Source: JBBRXJ01 sp038248505 (GTDB taxonomy: Bacteria > Bacteroidota > Bacteroidia > Bacteroidales > JBBRXJ01). From it: a stretch of DNA of 29,617 nt. Of the stretch, positions 7,134 to 16,460 are shown piece after piece; the stretch's first letter is position 1; every line of letters begins with the position of its first letter. The notes under the pieces were generated by a model that was not told the DNA's origin, searched no databases, and saw only the letters and a program-made list of their open reading frames with translations. The stretch spans positions 1 through 29,617 of the forward strand of contig JBBRXJ010000041.1 of the NCBI GenBank assembly GCA_038248505.1, read 5' to 3'. The position numbers and the translations under genes are program-made.

Positions 7134-9455
7134 ATGAAAACATTATTTACCCTTATCATTGTTTCAATCTTTATTGGAGTGCAGGCACAATCGCTTCACC
7201 AAACTATTCGTGGTAGTGTTATTGACAAGGATTCGAAGGCTCCAATTCCTGGAGTACAATTGGCTATTGAGAATAGCAATCCCATAATAGGAACAGTTAC
7301 AGATGCCAATGGCTTTTTTGTTTTTCTTGCAATACCTATTGGTCGTTATAGTATATTAATAAGTAGTATTGGTTATGAGTCTGCAAGTGTTAATGCATTG
7401 CAAATTGAGGCCGGTAAAGAGGCCGTCATCACTATTGAAATTACCGAGTTGGTAACGCAGCTCGATGAAGTGCGAATTTCAGGAAGAAAAAAACAATGAA
7501 GCGTTAAATAAAATGATAACGGTAAGTGGTCCTTACTTTTCTGTTGAAGAAACAAAGCGATATGCTGGTAGCTTTAATGATCCTGCGCGTATGGCCGCTT
7601 CGTATGCTGGTGTTACGGGTACGCCTGATGGGAACAATGATATTATTATACGAGGAAATTCTCCGCGCGGTATGTTGTGGCGTCTTGAAGGCATTGAAGT
7701 ACCAAATCCAAATCATTTTGCAAACGAAGGTGCATCGGGCGGTCCCATTAGTATTTTAAATAGCAACATGCTCGATAATTCCGATTTTCTTACCGGAGCA
7801 TTTCCGGCCGATTATGGCAATGCCTATTCCGGTGTCTTTGATATTAATTTGCGCGAAGGAAATAATCGAAAGACCGAATATTCTCTGATGGCTGGAATAC
7901 TTGGTACCGACTGCTCTGCCGAGGGGCCATTTAAAAAGGGAGGGCAATCATCCTATCTTATCAACTACCGATATTCAACCATTGCAATGCTCGATGCCAT
8001 TGGCGTTAAAATTATTGATGATGGGATACCACGTTTTCAGGATCTCTCTTTTAATTTAGTTTTTCCTACCAAACATGCTGGTAAATTTAAGATATTCGGG
8101 GTAGGAGGCCTCAGTGATATTTCGGAACAAGATACCCATTATGTAAATGTTTTTGGCGTTGATATGGGCGTTATTGGTGTCTCACATCAAATATTCTTGT
8201 GTAAAAATAGTTACCTAAAAACACTCTGGCCTATAACAATACCCTTACCCGATGGACGAGTGATAGATTAAACGACTCAACAAATAAATTTTATGAAAGT
8301 GCGTATGAAAATATTTTTTATAGCACGTTGCGTGCATCATCCACCATTAATACAAAGTTTAATTCGCGCTTGTCTGTAATAAATGGCGCTACTTATAGCC
8401 TTTTGATGTTTGATTTACACGAAGGAATATACAATGATGCACAAGCAAAAATGAATGAGATTTTAAAAAATAATGGAAGTGAAATTTTGTATCAGGTCTT
8501 TAGTGCATGGAAGTATAGACTTAATAATAAGCTTACATTTTTACCTGGAATGCATGTAATGTACCTTCAGTTAAATGGTCGTTATAGCATTGAACCGCGT
8601 GCAGGATTTCGTTGGGATATTAATTCGAAACAATCATTAAATATAGGATTTGGAATGCATAGCAGGATGGAATCAATCTCCACATATTTAGCAGAAACTA
8701 CAAATGATGAGGGTGTGAAAAGTATTCCAAATAAGAATACTGATTTTGTACGCGCCATGCATTATGTTATTGGTTATAGTCGTGAGTTAAGTAGATTTTT
8801 ATCTTTTAAGACCGAAGTATATTATCAGGATTTATACAACATACCTGTGGAACGCGATCAATTATCTGCCTTCTCAACATTAAATTCATCCGAAGGAATT
8901 ATTACAACGCCCCTCAACAATAAAGGAACTGGTTTTAATTATGGTACCGAAATTACTTTGGAGAAACGTTTTTCATCAAACTATTATTTCTTAGCTACGG
9001 CATCCATCTTTGAATAAAAATATAGAGGTAGCGATGGTGTGCTGCGTGATTCGCGATTTAATGTGAACCAGGTCTATAATCTTTTGGCTGGTAAAGAATT
9101 TAAATTGCATACCAATGGTACTACAAAAACACTTACGGTAAGTGTGCGTGGCTCAATTGCAGGTGGACAGCATTACACAAAGATAAATTTAGATGAATCG
9201 CGAGCTCAGGCGCAGGGAGTATATTATGACGAAAGAGCCTATGCTTGGCAGCGCAACCCATACTCCCGATTTGATTTAAAATTGCTTTACAGCAAAAACA
9301 AAAAGCATACAACACGCCAATGGGAACTCCGTATACAAAATGTAACGAATAGTAGTGTTGTAACGAGTGAATGGTACAATGCTAAAAGAGGAAGCATTGT
9401 AAATAATAGCCAATTGGGACTCCTGCCAGTATTGAGTTATAGAATTGAGTTTTAA
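7134..9455 (+). pseudogene. TonB-dependent receptor pseudogene
   Basis: The remains of an outer-membrane TonB-dependent receptor of about 770 codons. In order: a signal peptide (MKTLFTLIIVSIFIGVQAQ), a carboxypeptidase-regulatory-like β-sandwich (IRGSVIDKDSKAPIPGVQ…), a plug domain (PARMAASYAGV, IIIRGNSPRGMLWRLEGIEVPNP, FPADYGNAYSGVFDI), and a β-barrel ending in a C-terminal aromatic residue (SYRIEF). The frame is broken three times: at an A7 run near 7489, where one base is gained relative to the open frame; near 8215-8225, where the downstream frame resumes as LAYNNTLTRWTSDRL; and by an in-frame TAA at 9015, where the same frame continues as KYRGSDG. Three separate lesions favour true decay over a sequencing error. 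It begins divergently from cas1; nothing links it functionally to CRISPR. Confidence 0.92.
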
Positions 9456-9459
9456 ATCT

Positions 9460-9609
9460 GATTCTGCATAATGTTACACCAAGGACAAATTTCATTGTTA
9501 TATACTGAAGTAAACTGATTCCTCAGCGTCCTACTTTCATCGATATATAAGAGGTTTGGTTTCATTAAAAATCAGTAAATATCTAATTGGTGTATGATTA
9601 TGCATAATC
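9460..9609. mobile_element. MITE-like element, copy A (150 bp)
   Basis: Bounded by inverted 23-nt ends: 9460-9482 (GATTCTGCATAATGTTACAC…) and 9587-9609, whose reverse complement begins GATTATGCATAATCATACAC. 20 of 23 positions agree. The interior (GACAAATTTCAT, CCTCAGCGT, CATCGATATATAAGAGG, GGTTTCATTAAAAA, CAGTAAATATCTAATTGG) is shared with copy B at 14607-14791. There is no coding capacity. No clear target-site duplication is visible. It lies just after the receptor pseudogene. Confidence 0.75.
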
Positions 9610-9610
9610 G

Positions 9611-9695
9611 ATTTGCAATTACCCTTTCTTTGCTTTATCTTATTTTATGTCGTTGCATTAAACTTTGAATTTTATGCGATTTGTTCATACACAAA
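9611..9695 (+). pseudogene. Duplicated fragment of the aspartic protease 5' region
   Basis: This stretch aligns with 5261-5347, the promoter and first codons of the aspartic protease gene. Shared blocks include CTTTCTTTGCTTTAT, ATTAAAC, AATTTTATG and CATACACAAA; the predicted start changes from MRLVYTQ to MRFVHTQ. Similarity is lost soon after, and the segment runs into the valS 3' end. The -7 box is degraded. It abuts the right end of MITE-like copy A. Confidence 0.7.
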
Positions 9696-9738
9696 ACGCT
9701 CAATACAACAAAGGCAAAACGTATATCATTCGTATATT

Positions 9739-12381
9739 CTATCCTTTCAAAGCAATCAACTGCGCCTCAAGTGTTTTAATTTTCGATTCGGCATCTGCTT
9801 TTTTCTGTTGCTCTTTTTCAATAACAGTAGGCGGCGCATTACTAACAAAACTTTCATTACTTAGTTTTTTCATTACACTCATTAAAAATCCTTGAGCATA
9901 CCGTAGTTCTTCATTAATCTTCAAAATCTCCTCTTCAATATTTATTGCGCCCGATATAGGTACTGAGAATTCAACTGTATTTACAATGAATGTAATGGCA
10001 CCGCTAACAGAATCGCTCACCTGAATAATAGTGCTCAAATTGGCCAATTTCATCACTAGCGGATTAAAATAGGAATCATAACTCTTCTTACTATTGCGAT
10101 ACAACAAATCCATTGCTTCCTTCATTGGAATATTTTTCTCTGCACGAATGGTTCGTATCGCAGCAATCACTTCTTTTACAAATTCGAATTCTTCAATCAA
10201 TACCGCATTCACTTTTCCAGCCCGAGGCATACTTGTATTTATTATGCTTTCGGCCTCTGATTTATCTATTAAATAATGCCAAATTTCTTCTGTAATAAAA
10301 GGGGTAAACGGATGAAGTAATTGCAACAGTTTCTCAAAATAGGCCACTGTGGCAGCTAATGTTTTTGCATCTATTGGATGTTGATATGCGGGTTTTACCG
10401 CCTCCAGATAAGATGATGAGAAATCATCCCAAAAGAGTTTATAAACGATCATGAGTGTTTCAGAGATTCTGAATTTATCATATCCATCTTCGAGCTCAAT
10501 AATTGCATGGTTTAATTTTGACTCAAACCACACAATTGCGACCTTAGCTGATTCAGGTTGGGAAGCTTTTTCATCGCTCTGCCATCCTTTAACTAATCGA
10601 AATGCATTCCATATTTTATTACTAAAATTACGCCCTTGTTCTGTAAGACATTCATCAAAAAGCAAATCGCCACCAGCAGGCGAACAGAGTAACATACCCA
10701 CACGAACTCCATCGGCACCGTACAATTTCATTAATTCTACGGGGTCGGGTGAATTGCCTAATTGTTTCGACATTTTTCGTCCTTGCTTATCGCGCACCAT
10801 ACCGGTGAGATATACATTGCTAAATGGTTTCTTGCCTTGAAATTCATAACCAGCAATGATCATACGTGCTATCCAGAAAAACAGAATATCATGCCCTGAA
10901 ACTAAATCGCAGGTAGGGTAATAATATTTAAAATCTGGATTATCCGGATTATTTATTCCATCAAATACAGTTATAGGCCAGAGCCATGAGGAGAACCAAG
11001 TATCCACCACATCCTCATCTTGACGTAAATCAGACAATTTTAACTGAGCATTACCTGTTTTTTCTTGCGCCAATTTTAGTGCTTCATTTTCATTTGCCGC
11101 TACCACGAACTCGTTACTAGCGGGCAGATACCAGGCAGGGATTCTTTGTCCCCACCACAATTGCCGAGAGATACACCAGTCTTTTACGTTCTCCATCCAA
11201 TGTCGGTAAACATTTTTAAATTTAGCGGGATGTAATTTCACTTCATCATTCATCACACTATCCAAAGCAGGTTTAGAAATTTCTTTCATTTTTAAAAACC
11301 ACTGCATCGAAAGTTTGGGTTCAATTACGGCATCGGTACGTTCACTATATCCTACCTTATTAGTATAGTCTTCAGCCTTTACTAAGAAACCATCTTGTTT
11401 TAGTTTCTCAACAATTAGGTCTCTTGCTTTAAAACGATCTTCGCCAACAAAAACACCTGCATTTTCATTTAAGGTACCATTATCATTGAAAATATCAATC
11501 ACTTGCAAATTAAAACGGTTACCTATTTCATAGTCATTTATGTCATGTGCTGGAGTAATTTTTAAACAACCCGTACCAAATTCCATATCCACATAAGCAT
11601 CTCTAATAATAGGTACTTCGCGGTTTACAAGTGGAACAATCACTTTTTTACCTTCAAGATGTGCATAACGCGGATCATCTGGATTAACACAAACGGCAGT
11701 ATCGCCTAAAATTGTTTCAGGACGTGTTGTTGCAATGGTTACAAATTTACCATGCTCACCAACTACATGATAATTCACATAATATAATTTTGAATTTACC
11801 TCACGATAAATTACTTCTTCATCTGAAACTGCTGTTTTTGCTTGCGGATCCCAATTTACCATACGAACCCCGCGATAAATACTCCCCTTTTTATATAGGT
11901 CAACAAAAACTGTTACAACACTTTCAGATAATTTAGGATCCATTGTAAAGCTTGTACGATCCCAATCGCATGAGGCACCTAATTTTTTTAATTGTTCAAG
12001 AATGATGCCGCCGTGTTTTTCTTTCCATTCCCATGCATGTTTCAAAAACTCTTCGCGCGTTAAATCGGCTTTATTTATGCCCATCCCCTTAAGCTTTGTA
12101 ACCACTTTAGCTTCAGTAGCAATTGAAGCATGATCGGTACCGGGCACCCAGCAGGTATTTTTACCTTGCATACGGGCACGTCGAATTAACACATCTTGTA
12201 TAGTATTATTGAGCATGTGCCCCATATGCAGCACTCCAGTAACATTAGGCGGAGGGATAACTATTGTATACGATTCTCTTTTATCTGGTGTTGATTTGAA
12301 TTGTTTATTTTGCATCCAAACAGCATACCATCTGTCTTCAGTAGTTAAAGGGTCGTACTTGGTAGGAATTTCCATCATCAA
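9739..12381 (-). CDS. valS: Valine--tRNA ligase
   Basis: Class Ia aminoacyl-tRNA synthetase that charges tRNA-Val; 880 aa, the usual bacterial length. Signatures in order: HIGH-type motif PPPNVTGVLHMGH (HMGH at 52-55), the CP1 editing domain (TTRPETILGDTAV near 218-230; GTGCLKITPAHD near 269-280), the catalytic WWGQRIPAWY segment, KMSKQ at 536-540 within GRKMSKQLGNSPDP, an anticodon-binding domain, and a C-terminal coiled-coil arm (about 815-880) characteristic of ValRS. The start is one of three consecutive Met codons (MMMEIPTKYDP); the exact one is uncertain. Cytoplasmic and essential. It appears intact. It is transcribed towards the MITE-like element and the protease remnant. Confidence 0.98.
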   Translation of the reverse strand: MMMEIPTKYDPLTTEDRWYAVWMQNKQFKSTPDKRESYTIVIPPPNVTGVLHMGHMLNNTIQDVLIRRARMQGKNTCWVPGTDHASIATEAKVVTKLKGMGINKADLTREEFLKHAWEWKEKHGGIILEQLKKLGASCDWDRTSFTMDPKLSESVVTVFVDLYKKGSIYRGVRMVNWDPQAKTAVSDEEVIYREVNSKLYYVNYHVVGEHGKFVTIATTRPETILGDTAVCVNPDDPRYAHLEGKKVIVPLVNREVPIIRDAYVDMEFGTGCLKITPAHDINDYEIGNRFNLQVIDIFNDNGTLNENAGVFVGEDRFKARDLIVEKLKQDGFLVKAEDYTNKVGYSERTDAVIEPKLSMQWFLKMKEISKPALDSVMNDEVKLHPAKFKNVYRHWMENVKDWCISRQLWWGQRIPAWYLPASNEFVVAANENEALKLAQEKTGNAQLKLSDLRQDEDVVDTWFSSWLWPITVFDGINNPDNPDFKYYYPTCDLVSGHDILFFWIARMIIAGYEFQGKKPFSNVYLTGMVRDKQGRKMSKQLGNSPDPVELMKLYGADGVRVGMLLCSPAGGDLLFDECLTEQGRNFSNKIWNAFRLVKGWQSDEKASQPESAKVAIVWFESKLNHAIIELEDGYDKFRISETLMIVYKLFWDDFSSSYLEAVKPAYQHPIDAKTLAATVAYFEKLLQLLHPFTPFITEEIWHYLIDKSEAESIINTSMPRAGKVNAVLIEEFEFVKEVIAAIRTIRAEKNIPMKEAMDLLYRNSKKSYDSYFNPLVMKLANLSTIIQVSDSVSGAITFIVNTVEFSVPISGAINIEEEILKINEELRYAQGFLMSVMKKLSNESFVSNAPPTVIEKEQQKKADAESKIKTLEAQLIALKG

Positions 12382-12601
12382 TCTTTTTATTTATCTAAAT
12401 TATAAAGATGAGAATTATATATGATTTATAGATCAAAACATAATTTCACTTCTGCAAAAATAGTAAAATTGACAAATAAGCCGCCTAAAGGGTATTAAAA
12501 GCAATGAATTCAAGGATAAAGATTTTGTCTTTGAGCAAAAAATAGTTTTCAGCATTTTATTTAACTGACTATCTTATTATTATAACACTTATAAACCTAT
12601 A

Positions 12602-12634
12602 TAACACTACTATTCTGATAGAATAGTAGTGTTA
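12602..12634. repeat. Perfect 14-bp inverted repeat
   Basis: TAACACTACTATTC (12602-12615) and its exact complement GAATAGTAGTGTTA (12621-12634) flank a 5-nt loop. An A-run follows on the plus strand and no T-run follows on the minus strand, so it is not a classical terminator. It may be an operator, an RNA structure or a mobile-element relic. Confidence 0.7.
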
Positions 12635-12797
12635 CTAAAAAAACAAAAACCGAAAGACGCTTACTGCCTAATAACCTAACACTTAATGAAAGTACAGCAG
12701 AAGGTTTAATTTCTTTCAAAACTGTAACTATTGATATTCTTAAACGTCATAGCAAAAGAAAAACAGCAAAAACTGTTCATCAATTTAATATTATGTC

Positions 12798-12805
12798 TAT
12801 TTTTG
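12798..12805 (+). promoter_or_regulatory. Candidate -7 box of the DUF1573 gene
   Basis: TATTTTTG matches TAnnTTTG and lies 24 bp before the ATG at 12830. The expected -33 position carries only a weak match (TGTT). Confidence 0.4.
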
Positions 12806-12829
12806 TCTAACATTTAATCAAACTTAATT

Positions 12830-13270
12830 ATGAAAAACATCCTCAGCATTATTGCCTTGACTTTTGTATTAAGCTTAGCAATACAAGCACAAGATCAACC
12901 AGTAGTTGACCAAAGCACAAATAAAAATGCTCCCGTTATTACCTTTACAGAACTCACTCACGATTATGGTACCGTAGTAAAAGAAGGTGATGGTACCTGT
13001 CAATTTACATTTAAAAACACAGGAAAAGAGCCATTAATACTAAGTAATGTAAGAGCATCCTGCGGTTGTACCGTTCCTGACTGGTCAAAAGAACCCGTTG
13101 CAAAAGGAAAAACAGGTACTATTAATGTAAAGTACAATACCGTAATTGTTGGAAATTTTCAGAAGTCAATTACCGTTTATTCGAATTCATCAAATAATCC
13201 AATCGTTTTAACCATTAAGGGTGTTGTTACAGAAGCCGCCGCGGCGCCAGCAGCAGGAACATCGAACTAA
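12830..13270 (+). CDS. DUF1573 domain exported protein
   Basis: A 146-aa protein with a signal peptide (MKNILSIIALTFVLSLAIQAQ) and a single DUF1573 domain: ITFTELTHDYGTVVKEGDG, FTFKNTGKEPLILSNVRASCGCTVPDW, then an Ig-like β-sandwich ending in ITVYSNSSNNPIVLTIKG. The tail is a low-complexity Ala/Pro stretch. DUF1573 proteins are numerous in Bacteroidota and resemble ASPM/SPD-2/Hydin-type Ig folds; their molecular role is not established. It is predicted to be periplasmic or surface-exposed after cleavage near AQA/Q. It stands alone, with a strong terminator immediately after it, so it is probably monocistronic. Confidence 0.9.
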   Translation: MKNILSIIALTFVLSLAIQAQDQPVVDQSTNKNAPVITFTELTHDYGTVVKEGDGTCQFTFKNTGKEPLILSNVRASCGCTVPDWSKEPVAKGKTGTINVKYNTVIVGNFQKSITVYSNSSNNPIVLTIKGVVTEAAAAPAAGTSN

Positions 13271-13296
13271 GGGATTAATAAAAAAATATTTCATAA

Positions 13297-13324
13297 AAAA
13301 TCCCAGTGATGGGATTTTTTTTTT
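13297..13324 (+). terminator. Terminator after the DUF1573 gene
   Basis: AAAATCCCA (13297-13305), loop GTGA, TGGGATTTT (13310-13318), then an extended T-run to 13324. It is A-rich upstream as well, so it could work in both directions. Confidence 0.9.
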
Positions 13325-13360
13325 ATACTAAACCAATACCCAATTTTAACATTAAACAAA

Positions 13361-14560
13361 ATGCCAAAGATTTCCAACAGAGGACAGATTATGCCGGAAT
13401 CACCTATTCGTAAGTTGGTTCCTTATGCTGAAGAAGCTGTGAAAAGAGGTGTCCAAGTATTTCATTTAAACATTGGTCAGCCCGATCTTCCACCCAGCGA
13501 TACTTCTATCAGCGCTATTCGTAACACGCCAATAAGCGTTATCGGATATAGCCATTCAGCGGGAAACGAAAGTTACAGAAGGAAATTGGCGGATTTCTAT
13601 AAGAAACTTGATATTCATGTCGATTACAACGACATACTTATTACTACCGGAGGCTCGGAAGCCATTTCATTTGCCTTCAATTGCTGTTTAAATCCAGGCG
13701 ACGAGGTTATTATGCCAGAGCCATTTTATGCCAACTATAATGGATTTGCTACTGCTACAGGTGTAACGGTTGTACCTATCCCCTCTTCTATTGTGGACGG
13801 ATTTGCTTTGCCTCCAATTGAGGATTTTGAGAAAAAAATCACACCAAAAACTAAGGCTCTGTTCATATGCAATCCCAACAATCCTACGGGTTACATATAC
13901 TCAAAGGATGAGATTGAAAAACTTGGCGTGTTAGCAAAAAAATACGATTTGTATATTTTCGCTGATGAAGTATATAGAGCGCTCTGTTATGATGAAGCTC
14001 CTTTCTTCTCCGTAATGCATTTAAAAGGTTTGGATGATAACATTCTCATGATCGACTCGGCATCAAAGCGCTATAATGCTTGTGGTTTAAGAGTTGGTGC
14101 TCTTATAACCAAAAACAAAGAAGTTATACGCACGGCATTAAAATTTGCTCAAGCACGTTTAAGTCCACCACACTTTGGACAAATTGCTGGCGAAGCTGCA
14201 TTAAATTCAAGCCAAGAATATCTTGATGAGATTTTCTACACCTTTAAAGCAAGGCGCGATTTTGTTGTTAGCGCATTAAATAAAATGGAGAATGTAGTTT
14301 GCCCTGAACCCAAAGGCGCCTTCTATGTTATGGCACAACTTCCGGTTGATGATGCCGATAAATTTGCCAAATGGTTGCTCAGCGATTTTGAATACAATAA
14401 GCAAACCGTAATGGTAGCACCGGCTTCAGGATTTTACTTTACTCCAGGAAAGGGAAAACATGAGGTTCGTTTGGCCTATGTACTCGATATTGAAGATTTA
14501 AAGAAAGCCATGAAATGCTTTGAGGAAGCACTTAAAGTTTATCCTGGAAGAACAAAATAA
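13361..14560 (+). CDS. Class I/II pyridoxal-phosphate aminotransferase (aspartate-type)
   Basis: A 399-aa fold-type I aminotransferase. Visible signatures are FHLNIGQPDLPP at the N-terminus, the phosphate-binding TTGGSEAI (95-102), CNPNNPTGYIYSKDE (170-184, Asn174 contacting the cofactor), FADEVYR (D202), the Schiff-base lysine K236 in DSASKRYNACGLRVG, and the substrate-carboxylate arginine in VRLAYV near the C-terminus. The family includes aspartate, aromatic and LL-diaminopimelate aminotransferases; the sequence resembles the group usually annotated as aspartate aminotransferase, but the amino-acid substrate cannot be read with certainty. No signal peptide; cytoplasmic. Terminators on both sides suggest a single-gene unit. 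Confidence 0.9.
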   Translation: MPKISNRGQIMPESPIRKLVPYAEEAVKRGVQVFHLNIGQPDLPPSDTSISAIRNTPISVIGYSHSAGNESYRRKLADFYKKLDIHVDYNDILITTGGSEAISFAFNCCLNPGDEVIMPEPFYANYNGFATATGVTVVPIPSSIVDGFALPPIEDFEKKITPKTKALFICNPNNPTGYIYSKDEIEKLGVLAKKYDLYIFADEVYRALCYDEAPFFSVMHLKGLDDNILMIDSASKRYNACGLRVGALITKNKEVIRTALKFAQARLSPPHFGQIAGEAALNSSQEYLDEIFYTFKARRDFVVSALNKMENVVCPEPKGAFYVMAQLPVDDADKFAKWLLSDFEYNKQTVMVAPASGFYFTPGKGKHEVRLAYVLDIEDLKKAMKCFEEALKVYPGRTK

Positions 14561-14575
14561 TCATTAACATATAAT

Positions 14576-14606
14576 AAGCCCTCCAATACAGTGGGCTTTT
14601 ATTTTT
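14576..14606 (+). terminator. Terminator after the aminotransferase gene
   Basis: AAGCCC (14576-14581) pairs with GGGCTT (14593-14598) around an 11-nt loop, followed by a T-rich tract to 14606. The MITE-like copy B starts at the next base. Confidence 0.75.
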
Positions 14607-14791
14607 GATTATGCATAATGATACACCAAAGACAAATTTCATACTAAAATACTAAACTAGGTGGATGCACTTCTTCGCCACGGCGAAAAACTCAATGTGG
14701 CACCTCAGCGTACTGCTTTCATTGATATATAAGAGATTTGGTTTCATTAAAAAGCAGTAAATATCTAATTGGTATACGATTGTGCAGAATC
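14607..14791. mobile_element. MITE-like element, copy B (185 bp)
   Basis: The left end 14607-14629 (GATTATGCATAATGATACAC…) and the right end 14769-14791 are imperfect inverted repeats. The interior matches copy A on both sides but carries about 35 extra bp in the middle, including TTCGCC-ACGGCGAA, a small hairpin. A CTGCTTT…AAAGCAG pair flanks the conserved right half. There is no coding capacity and no clear target duplication. The right end lies 19 bp before the start codon of the GH26-like gene, so it may affect that gene's expression. Confidence 0.75.
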
Positions 14792-14810
14792 GAACTTTTA
14801 TTTTATAACT

Positions 14811-15836
14811 ATGAGAAAAAGACTACTCTCACTAAGCATTTCATGCATTGTAATTGCAGCTTCCTTTAATACAATTGAAGCACAACAAAAGTCCGATTAT
14901 GTAAAACGTACTAATTTAAATGCTTTAATGGAACCAGCATTAGGCATCATTAGTGGTGCAGGACAAAGCAGCGATGCTTTTGCAGGTTACTCCAATGCAA
15001 TGCCTAAAAATCTAAAGCCCATTATTTATATGACCTATATAGGAGTAGATGGCAAACTAATGAAATGGGCAAAAAATGTATCGGAAGAAATAAACAAATA
15101 CCCCTGGTATATTATTCCTCAAGTAGGATTAGGAATGACCTATGATGGCAGCCCCGAAAAACATTATGAAGATTTAGTAGCAGAAGGCAAATATGACCGA
15201 CAAATAGATACATTGATTATGGCGTTGAACTATATCGATCGTCCTATGTACATTCGTATTGGGTACGAATTTGCAGGCCAGTGGAATGGCTACAAAACGG
15301 AAAGCTTTAAAGCAGCATATATTAAAATTACAGATGTACTAAAGAAAGGTTGTAATCATCCCATTGCAACCGTTTGGTGCATGTCCGTTGATGCTGAGAA
15401 CAAAGATTACATGTCGTATTACCCCGGTGATAGCTATGTTGACTGGTGGGGTATAGATTTATTTGGTGCTTGGCAATTCAACGATAGTACCGCACGGACA
15501 TTCATGGATAGTTCTATGACACATAAAAAACCAGTAATGATTGGCGAATCGACCCCTCGCAAAGTAGGCGTTTTACAAGGCGATAGCAGTTGGATAAAAT
15601 GGTATGCACCCTACTTCGCATTTATAGCAAAGTACCCACAAATAAAAGCGATTAGCTATATCAACTGGAACTGGGCTGCCTATCCTATGTGGGCCGATTG
15701 GGGCAATGGGCGTATTGAAGACAATGCGATAATAAAATCGAAATTTATAAACGAAATGCAAAATCCAATCTATATACATGGCGGCTCAAGTAAATTGACG
15801 TCCAAATGCCTTGGTATACCTGACCCTAAAAAATAG
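14811..15836 (+). CDS. Secreted clan GH-A glycoside hydrolase (GH26-like)
   Basis: A 341-aa exported TIM-barrel glycosidase. The start at 14811 is chosen because it begins a good signal peptide (MRKRLLSLSISCIVIAASFNTIEAQQ); the frame extends upstream into the MITE-like element. Clan GH-A catalytic pattern: the acid/base Glu in MYIRIGYEFAGQWNGY (E153) and the nucleophile Glu in PVMIGESTPR (E246), with the preceding IIYMTYIGV strand and ISYINWNW near the end. The arrangement resembles GH26 β-mannanase-like proteins; the substrate is not certain (mannan, β-glucan or xylan are all possible). It lacks a sorting tail of its own, but a broken T9SS-type fragment follows at once (15846-16445), so the gene may have lost its original C-terminus. 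Confidence 0.78.
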   Translation: MRKRLLSLSISCIVIAASFNTIEAQQKSDYVKRTNLNALMEPALGIISGAGQSSDAFAGYSNAMPKNLKPIIYMTYIGVDGKLMKWAKNVSEEINKYPWYIIPQVGLGMTYDGSPEKHYEDLVAEGKYDRQIDTLIMALNYIDRPMYIRIGYEFAGQWNGYKTESFKAAYIKITDVLKKGCNHPIATVWCMSVDAENKDYMSYYPGDSYVDWWGIDLFGAWQFNDSTARTFMDSSMTHKKPVMIGESTPRKVGVLQGDSSWIKWYAPYFAFIAKYPQIKAISYINWNWAAYPMWADWGNGRIEDNAIIKSKFINEMQNPIYIHGGSSKLTSKCLGIPDPKK

Positions 15837-15845
15837 CATATATTT

Positions 15846-16445
15846 GACGTAGGAAATCATAAAATTTTGGCTTTTGCGAGAAGATATCGACTCCCAAAAA
15901 GTATATTACTATGATTATAGGGGAAAAAAACTTCTTTATGACTTTAGTTTACGCAATGGAGATGTAATATCAACTTGGTATGCTTCTGGCATTGCCGAAA
16001 ATGTTGATTCCGTTACAATAGAAACTAAACTACATAAAAGAATTTTATTCACCAATGGTGTAACTTGGATTGAAGGCGTTGGCGATTTAAATGGTCCTGT
16101 ATCAAAAACCATGCCCTTTCCTTTGTGTGGAATTGAGCCAACAAAGAGAACCCTTTTGTGCGTATTCAATAATAGCAATTTGATTTACAAACCAATCCAA
16201 TAACTGATGAAAAAACGGTTACAATAAAACCAAATCCAGCCACTGATTATATTCAAATTAACATTGCTGAAAAAGGCAGTTTTTCAGTAGCAATAATTAA
16301 CATGCTTGGTCAGTATGTGCTTATTAATAGTACTGTTGAACAAGATTCGAAAATCAATATCTCCGGGCTTCCTGAAGAAAAATACCTTGCAAAAATAGAA
16401 AGCAAAGGTAAAGTATCCACTTACCACCTTAAGATATCAAAATAG
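15846..16445 (+). pseudogene. Broken T9SS-tailed secreted protein fragment
   Basis: Three coding stretches in different frames read as one decayed protein. GNHKILAFAR (frame of the upstream gene) is followed by REDIDSQKVYYYDYRGKKLLYDFSL…WIEGVGDLNGP (to 16203). After a frameshift near 16180-16200 comes a T9SS type A sorting domain, VTIKPNPATDYIQINI…INMLGQYVLIN…YHLKISK, ending with TAG at 16443. The REDxxxxKVYYYDY/WIEGVG block is common just before sorting domains in Bacteroidota secreted proteins. No start codon or signal peptide belongs to it. It may be the lost tail of the GH26-like gene, which ends in the same frame 9 bp upstream, or a separate gene remnant. Confidence 0.8.
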
Positions 16446-16460
16446 ACTGTAGGAAATTAA

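Larger units (their letters stand above)
12382..12829. other. Intergenic region between divergent valS and DUF1573 gene
   Basis: About 450 bp without a gene. It holds a possible valS -7 box (TATTTTTG on the minus strand, 12455-12462), a perfect 14-bp hairpin (12602-12634), and a candidate promoter for the downstream gene (12798-12805). Short open frames here show no recognisable protein features. Confidence 0.6.

Noticed and set aside
7497..7499. Programmed frameshifting at the A7 run of the TonB receptor
   Set aside because: Slippage there alone could not restore the protein, because a second frameshift and an in-frame TAA lie downstream.
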